A stretch of DNA of 64,000 bases, taken from contig NZ_JAAOWU010000009.1 in the NCBI RefSeq assembly GCF_013778505.1, positions 62,001 through 126,000 on the forward strand, in the 5' to 3' direction. The notes under the pieces are model-generated. The model had not been told where the DNA came from. It did not search any database and saw only the letters and a program-made list of their open reading frames with translations. How positions within the stretch are numbered: position 1 is the first letter of the stretch; every line of letters begins with the position of its first letter. This document shows positions 51,767 through 60,784 of the stretch, piece by piece. Made by a program: the position numbers and the translations under genes. The stretch is from Pseudomonas sivasensis (lineage in GTDB: Bacteria > Pseudomonadota > Gammaproteobacteria > Pseudomonadales > Pseudomonadaceae).

Positions 51767-52372
51767 ATGATCAAACGCAATCTGCTGGTTATGGGCCTTG
51801 CCGTGCTACTGAGCGCTTGCGGCTTCCAGCTGCGCGGCACCGGCACCAATGACCTGACGATCAAGGAACTGGATGTCAGCGCGCGCGACGCCTACAGCGA
51901 AACCGTGACCCAGTTGCGCCAGGTCCTGGAAAACAACGGGGTACACGTCTACACCGGCGCAACCTACAAGCTGTTCCTGGCGAACGAAAAAGAAACCCAG
52001 CGCAACCTGAGCTACGCCAGCGCAGGGCGCGCCTCGGATATCGAACTGAGCACTGTGCTCAGCTTTGAAATCCAGGGCCGCGACCACCTGCCATTGATGG
52101 GTGACAACATCCAGGTGCAGAAAATCGTCAGCCACGATGGCAACAACCTGGTGGGCTCGGATGCCGAAATCATCCAGGTCCGCAAGGAAATGCGTCGTGA
52201 TCTGGTGCAACGCGTAGTCTTGCGCCTGTCGATGCTGACCCCGGAGAAGCTGGAAACCTTGCAGCAAGCCGCTGACAACAAGGCCAAGGCTGACGCCGAT
52301 GCGCTGAAAGCTGCGAAAGAGTACGAAGACAACACGCCGAAACAATCGCCTGTTGAAGTACCTGTCGAGTAA
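51767..52372 (+). CDS. lptE: LPS assembly lipoprotein LptE
   Basis: 201 residues. Signal peptide and lipobox LLSACGFQLRGTG; it forms the plug of the LptD outer-membrane translocon. The C-terminal part is Ala/Lys/Glu-rich. It stands between leuS and holA, the normal position. Confidence 0.93.
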   Translation: MIKRNLLVMGLAVLLSACGFQLRGTGTNDLTIKELDVSARDAYSETVTQLRQVLENNGVHVYTGATYKLFLANEKETQRNLSYASAGRASDIELSTVLSFEIQGRDHLPLMGDNIQVQKIVSHDGNNLVGSDAEIIQVRKEMRRDLVQRVVLRLSMLTPEKLETLQQAADNKAKADADALKAAKEYEDNTPKQSPVEVPVE

Positions 52373-52378
52373 GCCAGA

Positions 52379-52399
52379 CGGGGCGCCCCAGGCGCCCCG
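52379..52399 (+). terminator. Hairpin between lptE and holA
   Basis: CGGGGCGCC and GGCGCCCCG form a perfect nine-bp stem with loop CCA just seven bases after the lptE stop. No T tract follows. It probably protects the upstream mRNA or reduces read-through. Confidence 0.5.
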
Positions 52400-52411
52400 C
52401 TCTACCTGCCT

Positions 52412-53449
52412 ATGAAACTCGCCCCCGCCCAACTCGCCAAACACCTGCAAGGTGGCCTCGCGCCTGTCTACATCGTCAGCGGTGATGACCCGCTGCTGTG
52501 CCAGGAAGCCGCCGACGCCATCCGTACCGCCGCACGCCAGCAGGGCTTCGATGAACGCCAGGTATTCAGCGCCGACGCCAGTTTCGACTGGGGCACGCTG
52601 CTGCAAGCCGGCGCGAGCATGTCGCTATTCGCCGAAAAACGCCTGCTTGAGCTGCGTCTGCCATCGGGCAAGCCTGGAGATAAAGGCGCGGCGGCACTGA
52701 TGGAATACTGCTCACGTCCCGCTGAAGATACGGTCTTGCTGATCAGCCTGCCCAAACTCGACGGCAGCGCGCAGAAGACCAAGTGGGGCAAGGCCTTGGT
52801 AGAAGGGGCGCAGACCCAGTTCATCCAGATATGGCCGGTGGACAGCAATCAGCTGCCGCAGTGGATTCGCCAGCGCCTGTCCCAATCGGGGCTGGCCGCA
52901 ACGCAAGACGCCGTTGAGCTGATCGCCGCCCGGGTCGAGGGCAACTTGCTTGCCGCTGCTCAGGAGATCGAAAAGCTCAAGCTGATGGCCGAAGACGGGC
53001 AGATTACCGTCGAAACGGTACAAGGCGCCGTGGCAGACAGTGCACGTTTTGATGTATTCGGGCTGGTGGATGCAATCCTCAACGGCGAACCCGCCCACGC
53101 CCTGCGCATGCTCGAAGGCCTGCGTGGCGAAGGGGTCGAGCCACCAGTGATTCTCTGGGCCCTGGCCCGAGAGCTTCGGGTATTGGCCAATATTGCCCTG
53201 CAGTACAGCCAAGGCACGCCGCTGGACAAGTGCTTCAGCCAGGCTCGGCCACCGGTGTGGGACAAGCGCAAACCCCTGATGAGCAAAGCCCTTCAACGGC
53301 ACTCGGCGCAACGCTGGGCACAACTGTTGCTGGAGGCGCAGCGCATTGATGCACAGATCAAGGGCCAGGCGGCGGGTTCACCGTGGATGAGCCTCAGCCG
53401 TTTGTCGTTGTTGATGGCCGGTCAGCGCCTGACACTTCCAGCCGAATAA
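52412..53449 (+). CDS. holA: DNA polymerase III subunit delta
   Basis: 345 residues. The clamp-loader delta subunit opens the beta clamp. N-terminal PVYIVSGDDPLLCQEAADAI and the domain order match HolA; the C-terminal helical collar region has LLEAQRIDAQIKGQ. It follows lptE after 39 bases. Confidence 0.94.
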   Translation: MKLAPAQLAKHLQGGLAPVYIVSGDDPLLCQEAADAIRTAARQQGFDERQVFSADASFDWGTLLQAGASMSLFAEKRLLELRLPSGKPGDKGAAALMEYCSRPAEDTVLLISLPKLDGSAQKTKWGKALVEGAQTQFIQIWPVDSNQLPQWIRQRLSQSGLAATQDAVELIAARVEGNLLAAAQEIEKLKLMAEDGQITVETVQGAVADSARFDVFGLVDAILNGEPAHALRMLEGLRGEGVEPPVILWALARELRVLANIALQYSQGTPLDKCFSQARPPVWDKRKPLMSKALQRHSAQRWAQLLLEAQRIDAQIKGQAAGSPWMSLSRLSLLMAGQRLTLPAE

Positions 53450-53478
53450 TCCTAGTTTCCAAACACCACAGAACCAAT

Positions 53479-53568
53479 GTGGGAGGGGGCTTGCTCCCGA
53501 TGGCGGCGCTGAAGTCGACACATGTATTGACTGAAACACCACCATCGAGGGCAAGCCCCCTCCCACAC
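53479..53568. repeat. REP pair (REPIN)
   Basis: GTGGGAGGGGGCTTGCTCCCGAT and the inverted ATCGAGGGCAAGCCCCCTCCCACAC flank about 40 bases between holA and arfA. Confidence 0.9.
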
Positions 53569-53677
53569 GTCCTATCGCGTACGCAATGAAATCTCCTACC
53601 CGCCGCCGGGCTTTACAGCTGTCCAACTTCGGCAGATGATTTGCACCGCTGCATCACATCTGAGGAGAGCATCGACC

Positions 53678-53842
53678 ATGAGCAAAAAGCCATCCAAGCA
53701 TGGCCCCAACAAGGCCAAATCCATCATCGCCCAGCCACTGTTCCGCAGCCGTCAGGAACGCGCCGGCAAGGGCAAGGGCAGCTACCGCCGCGAAGCCTTC
53801 CAGTCTAATAGCTGGGAGGCTTCTTACTTTCTGGCTGCCTGA
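53678..53842 (+). CDS. arfA: Alternative ribosome-rescue factor A
   Basis: 54 residues. MSKKPSKHGPNKAKSIIAQP, FRSRQERAGKGKGSYRR: the ArfA N-terminal block that binds stalled ribosomes and recruits RF2. The ATG at 53678 follows TGAGGAGAG. The extra hydrophobic tail (EASYFLAA) after the conserved part is what makes full-length ArfA unstable. A hairpin within the coding region (next entry) suggests the usual tmRNA-linked control. Confidence 0.9.
   Translation: MSKKPSKHGPNKAKSIIAQPLFRSRQERAGKGKGSYRREAFQSNSWEASYFLAA
53792..53830 (+). terminator. Terminator or RNase III hairpin inside arfA
   Basis: GAAGCCTTCCAG (53792-53803) pairs with CTGGGAGGCTTC (53812-53823), a 12-bp stem with one GU pair and an 8-base loop, followed by TTACTTT. 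It lies before the arfA stop codon, so transcripts ended or cut here lack a stop and should yield a truncated, active ArfA only when tmRNA fails. This control is known for arfA in enteric bacteria and is inferred here. Confidence 0.8.
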
Positions 53843-53903
53843 AGGCAAGCGCCCCTCTGGCATGATAAGGTCAGCGTCTGATTTGTAATCCCTGGACCTG
53901 TGC

Positions 53904-55229
53904 ATGCCCTCTCGTCTTTCCCGTCATTGGCACCTTCGCCAACTGATCGCTGCCTCCAGCCTCATTCTGCTTGTCGCCTGTGCGGAAAAACCTACCGCCG
54001 CCGACGCCCAACCGTTGCCAAAGCTCCAAACCGCACCCGTTGTAGCGCCCGCCGTCGTGGCCCCGCTGGCCGTGGACAATCTCGATATCCAACCGACCCA
54101 AACCTTCGCCGAATGGCAGGCGGGTTTCCGCGCGCAAGCCCTGCAGGCCGGCATTACCGCCGCCGTGTTCGACAATGCCTTCGCCAATGTCACCCCCGAC
54201 ATGGCGGTGATCCGCGCCGACCGCAGCCAGCCGGAGTTTTCCCGCCCGGTGTGGGAATACCTCGACGGTGCCCTATCGCCGTTGCGTGTGCGTAATGGCC
54301 AGGCACTGCTAATCAAATATGCCGACATCCTGCAAAGCATCGAGCAACGTTATGGCGTCGACCGCCAAGCGTTGGTGTCGGTGTGGGGCATGGAGAGTAA
54401 CTTCGGCCAGTTCCAGGGCAACAATTCGGTAATCCGCTCCCTGGCGACCCTGGCCTATGAAGGCCGACGCCCAGCCTTTGCACAGGCGCAATTGCTGGCG
54501 GCACTGCAGATCATCCAACACGGCGATATCCAGGCCGACCAGATGAAAGGCTCCTGGGCAGGCGCTATGGGCCAGACCCAATTTATCCCGACCACCTACA
54601 ACACCCACGCAGTGGACTTCGACGGCGACGGTCGCCGCGATATCTGGAATAGCCCGGCCGACGCCCTCGCCTCCACTGCGCACTACCTGCAAAGCTCCGG
54701 CTGGCAGAAAGGCCAGCCGTGGGGGTTCGAGGTGAAACAACTGCCAGCGAACTTCGATTACGCCCTGGCCGATGGCGGCACCCGCAAAACCGTCGCTGAG
54801 TGGCTCAAACTGGGCGTGCAGCTGCCGCCGGGCGCCAGCATGCCAAGCAATGTCGACCAACTCTCCGCCGCCCTGCTGCTGCCTGCGGGCTATCGCGGCC
54901 CGGCGTTCCTGGTGCTGGATAACTTCCGCGCCATCCTCAAGTACAACAACTCATCGTCCTACGCGCTGGCGGTTGGCCTGTTGTCGGAGCGGTTTGGTGG
55001 CAGTGGCGTGATTCGTGGCGAGTGGCCGAAAGATGAGCTGCCACTGAGCCGATCCCAGCGCATTGATTTGCAGACGGCGTTGAGTGCCAATGGCTATGAC
55101 GCGGGCAACCCGGATGGGATTATCGGCGCCAACACCCGTAAGGCGATTCGTGCGGCGCAGCAGGCGCTGGGCTGGCCGGCGGATGGGTATCCGACGGTGA
55201 AATTGCTGGAGTCGCTGCAAAACCGTTAG
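53904..55229 (+). CDS. Lytic murein transglycosylase with PG-binding domain
   Basis: 441 residues. Lipobox LILLVACAEK, a MltB/SltB-type catalytic domain with the catalytic Glu in SVWGMESNFGQFQ, and GAMGQTQFIPTTY plus VDFDGDGRRDIW. A C-terminal peptidoglycan-binding domain (LQTALSANGYDAGNPDGIIGANTRKAI) follows. It cuts glycan strands at the outer membrane. The gene is single, with REP copies downstream. Confidence 0.9.
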   Translation: MPSRLSRHWHLRQLIAASSLILLVACAEKPTAADAQPLPKLQTAPVVAPAVVAPLAVDNLDIQPTQTFAEWQAGFRAQALQAGITAAVFDNAFANVTPDMAVIRADRSQPEFSRPVWEYLDGALSPLRVRNGQALLIKYADILQSIEQRYGVDRQALVSVWGMESNFGQFQGNNSVIRSLATLAYEGRRPAFAQAQLLAALQIIQHGDIQADQMKGSWAGAMGQTQFIPTTYNTHAVDFDGDGRRDIWNSPADALASTAHYLQSSGWQKGQPWGFEVKQLPANFDYALADGGTRKTVAEWLKLGVQLPPGASMPSNVDQLSAALLLPAGYRGPAFLVLDNFRAILKYNNSSSYALAVGLLSERFGGSGVIRGEWPKDELPLSRSQRIDLQTALSANGYDAGNPDGIIGANTRKAIRAAQQALGWPADGYPTVKLLESLQNR

Positions 55230-55251
55230 ATCTGCTTATGGCGACTATCGC

Positions 55252-55324
55252 TATCGGGGGCAAGCCCCCTCCCACATTTTGATTTGTGAATACATTCAAG
55301 TGTGGGAGGGGGCTTGCCCCCGAT
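55252..55324. repeat. REP pair in tail-to-tail orientation
   Basis: ATCGGGGGCAAGCCCCCTCCCAC, then GTGGGAGGGGGCTTGCCCCCGAT: here the orientation is opposite to the other pairs in the window, with the GTGGGAG sides facing inward and about 22 bases between. Confidence 0.88.
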
Positions 55325-55349
55325 GGCGGTTTGGCAGGCACCAACAGAT

Positions 55350-56270
55350 TCAGGGTTTGAACACCACATCCTGCTCCAACACCACCCGCTTCTCCCCTGC
55401 ATCCAAACGCACCAACGCGCCCATTGGCAGCGTCAGGTTTGGATCGCAATGCCCACTGCGCCAGCCGGCCAACACCGGTATGCACAAAGGCTCGAACGTC
55501 TGCTTCAGTAGGCGCTCCAGCGCAGCGTTATCCACCCCCGCCACATCCCCCACCAGCACACCCGCAACCTGGGCCAATTTACCGGCCAGGCGCAAGTGCG
55601 TCAGCAACCGGTCAATGCGGTAGATCGGCTCGTTGACGTCTTCGATAAACAGGATGATGCCTTCAGCGTCGATTTCGTAAGGCGTCCCCATGACCGCCGC
55701 AATCATCGACAGGTTACCTCCCAGCAAGCGCCCACAGGCAATGCCAGGCTCGATCGTGGTCAGCGGGTACGCCACCGGGTGCGACAGCACACTGCCGGCG
55801 CCCAGCTGACCGCGCAGAAGGCTGAACAATGACGATTCGGTAGGTTGTTGCTTGTCGCCGAGCAGGTCGGCATTGAGCATCGGGCCGTGGAAGGTCACGA
55901 AGCCGGCGTAGCGGCTGATCGCCAAGTGCAGGGCGGTGATGTCGCTGTAGCCCACGAATGGCTTGGGGTTGGCGCGTAGCAGTTCGAAATCCAGGCTATC
56001 GAGCAGACGCGGTGTTCCATAGCCGCCGCGCAGGCAAAAGATAGCGTCGATGTCCGGATCGGCGAAGGCGGCGTGCAGGTCACGCAGGCGCACTGCATCG
56101 CTGCCGGCGAGGTAGCCGTCGCGTTCATAGACGCCGGGGGAAATTCGCAGATCGTAGCCGCGCGTGCGCATCCATTGGCCAGCCCTTTCAACGTCCAGCA
56201 CGGCGGGGCCGGCAGGTGCGATCAGGGCGATGGTGCCTTCAGAACGAAGGGCTGGAACGGCTGCTGTCAT
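55350..56270 (-). CDS. ldcA: LD-carboxypeptidase (S66)
   Basis: 306 residues. It cuts the terminal D-Ala from tetrapeptides in peptidoglycan recycling. It shows FCLRGGYGTPRLLD and FVGYSDITALHLA, with the family Ser in GYSD. Later Glu- and His-containing blocks (LFIEDVNEPIYRIDRLL; GWRSGHCDPNLTLPMG) complete the site. The ATG at 56270 follows GGGAGAG; an in-frame TTG two codons earlier is unlikely. Confidence 0.88.
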   Translation of the reverse strand: MTAAVPALRSEGTIALIAPAGPAVLDVERAGQWMRTRGYDLRISPGVYERDGYLAGSDAVRLRDLHAAFADPDIDAIFCLRGGYGTPRLLDSLDFELLRANPKPFVGYSDITALHLAISRYAGFVTFHGPMLNADLLGDKQQPTESSLFSLLRGQLGAGSVLSHPVAYPLTTIEPGIACGRLLGGNLSMIAAVMGTPYEIDAEGIILFIEDVNEPIYRIDRLLTHLRLAGKLAQVAGVLVGDVAGVDNAALERLLKQTFEPLCIPVLAGWRSGHCDPNLTLPMGALVRLDAGEKRVVLEQDVVFKP

Positions 56271-56302
56271 ACACAACTCTCCCTAACTAGCGCGGAACGA
56301 AA

Positions 56303-56393
56303 TGTGGGAGGGGGCGTGCCCCCGATTGCGGTGGATCAGCCAGCACATGTAGCGACTGACATACCGCAATCGAGGGCAAGCCCCCTCCCACAC
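56303..56393. repeat. REP pair (REPIN)
   Basis: GTGGGAGGGGGCGTGCCCCCGAT and the inverted ATCGAGGGCAAGCCCCCTCCCACAC flank about 45 bases between ldcA and lipA. Confidence 0.9.
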
Positions 56394-56409
56394 TGGATCT
56401 AAACCCCTA

Positions 56410-57435
56410 TCAGGAAACCAGGCTTGCCTTGACCAACTTGGCTTGTTCGTCAGCGTGGTACGAAGAGCGTACCAACGGGCCCGAGGCGACGTTCTTGAAG
56501 CCCATCTTGTAGCCTTCCTCGGCGAACCAGGCGAAGGTGTCCGGGTGCACGAAACGCTGCACCGGCAAGTGGCTGCGCGACGGTTGCAGGTACTGGCCCA
56601 GGGTCAGCATGTCGATGTCGTGTTCGCGCATGCGTTTCATGACTTCGATGACTTCTTCGTCGGTTTCGCCCAGGCCCAGCATCAGGCCGGATTTGGTCGG
56701 AATGTGCGGCATCATCTGCTTGAATTTCTGCAGCAGGGTCAGCGACCACTGGTAGTCCGAACCCGGACGCGCGGCCTTGTACAGGCGTGGCACGGTTTCC
56801 AGGTTGTGGTTGAACACATCCGGTGGCTCGGCGGCGGTGATTTCCAGCGCCACGTCCATACGGCCACGGTAGTCCGGGACCAGGGTTTCGAGCATCACGT
56901 TCGGCGACAGTTTGCGGATTTCGCGGATGCAGTCGGCAAAGTGCTGTGCACCGCCGTCACGCAAGTCGTCGCGGTCCACCGAAGTGATCACTACATATTT
57001 GAGTTTCAGATCGGCGATGGCGATGGCCAGGCTTTCCGGCTCGTTCACGTCCAGTGGCTTCGGCCGGCCATGGCCAACGTCGCAGAACGGGCAACGACGG
57101 GTGCAGATGTCACCCATGATCATGAACGTGGCGGTGCCGCCGGAGAAGCATTCGCCCAGGTTCGGGCAAGAGGCCTCTTCGCATACGCTGTGCAGCTTGT
57201 GTTTGCGCAGCAGGGCCTTGATACGGTCGACTTCCGGCGAAACCGGGATACGTACGCGAATCCAGTCGGGTTTCTTCGGAAGTTCGGTGGTCGGAATGAT
57301 CTTCACCGGGATGCGTGCAACCTTCTCGGCGCCGCGCAGCTTGACGCCGGCTTCCACCTTGGCACGCGGGGCCGGGGCCGGACGCTCGGTAACGTCCAGC
57401 GTCGGGATCATGGTTTGCACTGCATCAGTAGTCAT
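56410..57435 (-). CDS. lipA: Lipoyl synthase
   Basis: 341 residues. Radical SAM enzyme that inserts sulfur into octanoyl groups. The auxiliary cluster is CEEASCPNLGECF and the SAM cluster CTRRCPFCDVGHG. It is the last gene of the unit ybeD-lipB-lipA; its ATG lies two bases after the lipB stop. Confidence 0.97.
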   Translation of the reverse strand: MTTDAVQTMIPTLDVTERPAPAPRAKVEAGVKLRGAEKVARIPVKIIPTTELPKKPDWIRVRIPVSPEVDRIKALLRKHKLHSVCEEASCPNLGECFSGGTATFMIMGDICTRRCPFCDVGHGRPKPLDVNEPESLAIAIADLKLKYVVITSVDRDDLRDGGAQHFADCIREIRKLSPNVMLETLVPDYRGRMDVALEITAAEPPDVFNHNLETVPRLYKAARPGSDYQWSLTLLQKFKQMMPHIPTKSGLMLGLGETDEEVIEVMKRMREHDIDMLTLGQYLQPSRSHLPVQRFVHPDTFAWFAEEGYKMGFKNVASGPLVRSSYHADEQAKLVKASLVS

Positions 57436-57437
57436 AA

Positions 57438-58085
57438 TCAGTCGATTCCGCCCGTTAGGGTCGTCTGCTCAGCATAGTCGAGGTGTTTGACGAGCTGCGC
57501 GCGCAGCCGGGCACTTACCTCGGCAAATTTAATCGGTGTAGCGTGTTCGCTCAGTTGGGTCATCGCCAACCCGGCATAGCCGCACGGGTTGATCCGCCGA
57601 AACGGGGCCAAGTCCATGTCCACGTTCAGGGCCAGGCCATGAAAGGAACATCCGTGACGAATCCGAAGCCCCAGGGAGGCGATTTTCGCGCCATCCACAT
57701 ACACACCGGGAGCATCAGGCTTGGCCGCGGCGGTCACGCCATAACTGGCCAGCAACTCGACCAGGCAAGCCTCTATCCGGCTGACCAGATCGCGCACGCC
57801 AAATCCCAGCTTGCGCACGTCCAGCAACAGATAAGCGACCAACTGGCCGGGGCCATGGTAAGTCACTTGGCCACCTCGGTCGACCTGCACCACCGGAATA
57901 TCCCCCGGCAGCAGCAAATGCTCAGCCTTGCCAGCCTGGCCCTGGGTGAACACCGGCGGGTGTTCCACCAGCCAGATCTCATCGGGGGCCGAGGTGCCAC
58001 GCTCGTTGGTGAACCGTTGCATGGCGTGCCAGACAGGCTCGTAGGCCATCTGGCCGAGCTCGCGAAAGCCCAGGACCTCTGGCAT
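57438..58085 (-). CDS. lipB: Octanoyltransferase
   Basis: 215 residues. It moves octanoate from ACP to lipoyl domains. It has QVDRGGQVTYHGPGQLVAYLL and the catalytic Cys in RHGCSFHGLALNVDMDL. The ATG at 58085 overlaps the ybeD stop by one base (TGATG). It precedes lipA. Confidence 0.95.
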   Translation of the reverse strand: MPEVLGFRELGQMAYEPVWHAMQRFTNERGTSAPDEIWLVEHPPVFTQGQAGKAEHLLLPGDIPVVQVDRGGQVTYHGPGQLVAYLLLDVRKLGFGVRDLVSRIEACLVELLASYGVTAAAKPDAPGVYVDGAKIASLGLRIRHGCSFHGLALNVDMDLAPFRRINPCGYAGLAMTQLSEHATPIKFAEVSARLRAQLVKHLDYAEQTTLTGGID

Positions 58086-58360
58086 CACAGCACCATGTGC
58101 ACGAAGCCGGTGGCCCGCAGTTCGCTGTTGATGTCGTAGAGCTGGTCCTGGCCGGTCGCAACGATGTGCAACTGGATAGTCGTGTATTTACCGGTGGTGC
58201 TGGATCGCTCATCCACTCGGTTATCGTTGATCGTCGCGTGTTTACGCACGATCTCAAGAATCGTGTCCTTGCGGCCAACACCCGTGTCGCTGATCACCTT
58301 GATCGGGTAATCGACCACCGGGAATTCGATCTTGGGTGCCTTTACTTCGGTATCGGTCAT
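58085..58360 (-). CDS. ybeD: DUF493 protein YbeD
   Basis: 91 residues. The small ferredoxin-like DUF493 protein (APKIEFPVVDYPIKVISD, DNRVDERSSTTGKY) found next to lipB. Possibly regulatory. It starts the ybeD-lipB-lipA unit after the terminator that follows dacC. Confidence 0.92.
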   Translation of the reverse strand: MTDTEVKAPKIEFPVVDYPIKVISDTGVGRKDTILEIVRKHATINDNRVDERSSTTGKYTTIQLHIVATGQDQLYDINSELRATGFVHMVL

Positions 58361-58397
58361 GGCGTAACGGCCTCGTAAGCGGTAAGCCGTGGCGACG

Positions 58398-58432
58398 GCA
58401 AAGCCCCGCGTCGGATCAACGCGGGGCTTTGC
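58398..58432 (-). terminator. Terminator after dacC
   Basis: GCAAAGCCCCGCGT and ACGCGGGGCTTTGC form a perfect 14-bp stem with loop of seven. On the minus strand the stem ends in TTTGC, and it lies 13 bases after the dacC stop. The symmetric A and T ends let it work in either direction. Confidence 0.85.
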
Positions 58433-58444
58433 AGGTGCACACTA

Positions 58445-59602
58445 TCAGTTGAACAAGCCGTAGAAGAATAGACGGATGCTATCCCACACGCGGCGGAAGA
58501 TACCACCTTCGTCGACAGCGTCCAGCGCGATCAGGTCAGCGCTGTGCACCACCTTGTCGTCCAGTTTCACTTCGACTTTACCGATCACGTCACCCTTGGC
58601 GATTGGAGCAACCAATTGCGGGTTCATGGTCATGCTGGCAGCGAGCTTTTTCAGCTGGCCTTTAGGCATGGTCAGGGTCAGGTCTTCAGCCAGGCCGGCC
58701 TTGACTTGAGAGGTTGCGCCCTTCCATACCGGCGCGGTCGCCAGTTCAGCACCCTTCTGATAGAAGGTCTGGGTTTCGAAGAAGCGGAAACCATAGGTCA
58801 GCAGCTTTTGCGTTTCGGCCGCACGGGCCTGCTCGCTGTTTGTGCCGAATACCACTGCAATCAGGCGCTGGCCGTCACGAACAGCGGACGACACCATGCA
58901 ATAGCCAGCCTCTTCGGTGTGGCCGGTTTTCAGACCATCAACGGTCTTGTCACGCCACAACAACAGGTTGCGGTTAGGCTGCTTGATGTTGTTCCAGAAG
59001 AACTCCTTCTGGGAATAAATCGCGTAGTGCACCGGGTCAACACGAATGATCGCGCGGGCCAGGATCGCCATGTCGTGAGCCGACGAGTAGTGCTCAGGGT
59101 TTGGCAAACCAGTCGGATTCATGAAGTGGCTGTTGGTCATGCCCAGGTCGGCGACGGTTTTGTTCATCATGTCGGCGAATGCATCTTCGCTGCCGGCGAT
59201 GTGCTCGGCCAGCGCGACGCTGGCGTCGTTACCGGACTGGATGATGATGCCGTGCAGCAGGTCACTTACGGTGACTTGCGAGCCCACCTTGATGAACATG
59301 CGCGAACCGCCGGTACGCCAGGCGTTTTCGCTGACGGTCACCGGGTCGTTCTCGCCGATCTGGCCGCGACGGATTTCCAGGGTCGCGATGTAGGCGGTCA
59401 TCAGCTTGGTCAGGCTGGCTGGCGGCAGGCGTTGGTCACCGTTGCTCTCTACCAGCACGTTGCCGCTGGCGGCGTCCATCAGGACCCACGCCTTAGCGGC
59501 CAGTTGCGGTGAAGCCGGCACCATTTCAACCGCCCAGGCGGCCGGGGTGATGATCAGCGAGATAAGCAGGCACGTGCGTTTGGCTAAGGTGGTGATGTTC
59601 AT
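58445..59602 (-). CDS. dacC: D-alanyl-D-alanine carboxypeptidase (PBP5/6 type)
   Basis: 385 residues. Signal peptide to about 24, SxxK in PPASLTKLMTAY, SxN in QSGNDASVAL and KTG in GLKTGHTEEAG. The C-terminal beta domain and the final amphipathic helix (VWDSIRLFFYGLFN) anchor it to the inner membrane. It trims the pentapeptide tail. The dacA or dacC name is a choice; the family is certain. It lies between rlpA and ybeD. Confidence 0.93.
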   Translation of the reverse strand: MNITTLAKRTCLLISLIITPAAWAVEMVPASPQLAAKAWVLMDAASGNVLVESNGDQRLPPASLTKLMTAYIATLEIRRGQIGENDPVTVSENAWRTGGSRMFIKVGSQVTVSDLLHGIIIQSGNDASVALAEHIAGSEDAFADMMNKTVADLGMTNSHFMNPTGLPNPEHYSSAHDMAILARAIIRVDPVHYAIYSQKEFFWNNIKQPNRNLLLWRDKTVDGLKTGHTEEAGYCMVSSAVRDGQRLIAVVFGTNSEQARAAETQKLLTYGFRFFETQTFYQKGAELATAPVWKGATSQVKAGLAEDLTLTMPKGQLKKLAASMTMNPQLVAPIAKGDVIGKVEVKLDDKVVHSADLIALDAVDEGGIFRRVWDSIRLFFYGLFN

Positions 59603-59782
59603 CCGTCTCTCGAAATTGCTTATGGAAACTTGCCCTCGCGGGCAAAACTTATTCAGACAGCCCGCTACCAGACTGTCACGTGTTCGGTTGCCCGCTCACC
59701 CCTTGCCCCTGGGTTTTTATTGTTCAACGAGCCAACAACCACAGCTCAAACCCGCGCACGGGCCTGAACCATCAATTCTTTG

Positions 59783-60784
59783 TTATTCAGCGGTGACCAC
59801 GCTGGGTTGTCCCAGGTTGGCCATGCGCACGCTGTTCTGTACTTGCGCCACTTCGCTCGGCGAGCCGATCGGGCCCATGCGCACGCGGTGCAGGGTTTGC
59901 TGGTTACGCACGATGGAGCTGATAAAGACCGGCGCGTTGACCATGCCGCTGAGCTTGGACCTTAACAGTTCTGCCGCATCCGGGTTGGCGAAAGCGCCCA
60001 CTTGCAGGTATTGCCCGCCAGCGACCGAAGCACCCGGCGCTGCGTGGGGTACGACCACCGTGTCCGGTGCGTGTTGCTGCGGTGGCGGTGTCCACTGTTC
60101 GATCTTGCCGGTGGATGCCGTCACTTGCGGCTGCGCACTCTGCGGTTCATTGAGCATCAGCGGGGCGGGCTTGCCACGCTGGGCCCAGTACTGCGCCGGG
60201 TCGATACCTTCGACCTTGACCCGTGCCGTACCGGTTTCGGCATAGCCGAGCTTCTTCGCGGCGGCGTAGGACAAATCGATGATCCGGTCCGAATAGAACG
60301 GCCCACGATCGTTGACCCGCAGGATCACCGTGCGGTTATTGTCCAGGTTGGTCACCCGCACATAGCTGGGCAGCGGCAAGGTTTTATGCGCTGCGCTCAT
60401 GCCATACAGGTCATAGACCTCGCCGTTGGCAGTGTTCTGACCATGGAACTTGGTGCCGTACCAGGACGCCGTGCCCGATTGCACGTAGGTCTTGGATTCC
60501 TGCAACGGAAAGTAGGATTTACCCAGCACGGTATAGGGGTTGGCCTTGTAAGGGCCGGTGTGCAAGGTGGGCGTGGCATCCGGGATTTTCGACACATCGA
60601 CATCCCACCACGGCGCGCCGTCTTTGTGCGCGCGGTTGATGTCCAGGCCTGGCTGGGAACGTACGGCGGTACCGCCGGACTTCTGTGGTGCCGGGCCACG
60701 GCTTGTGGAACAACTGACGACCAGCAGGGACAACGCGGCGAACGCCACCAGCTTGAGCGGTTGATTGAACGGCGATGCCCGCAT
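59783..60784 (-). CDS. rlpA: Septal ring lytic transglycosylase RlpA
   Basis: 333 residues. Lipobox LLVVSCSTSRG, a double-psi beta-barrel RlpA domain (ASWYGTKFHGQNTANGEVYD; VNDRGPFYSDRIIDLSYAAA) and a C-terminal SPOR domain (YLQVGAFANPDAAELLRSKL). It cuts naked glycan at the septum. It overlaps the end of mltB by one base. Confidence 0.94.
   Translation of the reverse strand: MRASPFNQPLKLVAFAALSLLVVSCSTSRGPAPQKSGGTAVRSQPGLDINRAHKDGAPWWDVDVSKIPDATPTLHTGPYKANPYTVLGKSYFPLQESKTYVQSGTASWYGTKFHGQNTANGEVYDLYGMSAAHKTLPLPSYVRVTNLDNNRTVILRVNDRGPFYSDRIIDLSYAAAKKLGYAETGTARVKVEGIDPAQYWAQRGKPAPLMLNEPQSAQPQVTASTGKIEQWTPPPQQHAPDTVVVPHAAPGASVAGGQYLQVGAFANPDAAELLRSKLSGMVNAPVFISSIVRNQQTLHRVRMGPIGSPSEVAQVQNSVRMANLGQPSVVTAE

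Noticed and set aside
49213..51864. 883-codon open frame on the minus strand opposite leuS
   Set aside because: It is a mirror of the GC-rich leuS codons; leuS carries all expected motifs, and the antisense frame has none and no ribosome site.
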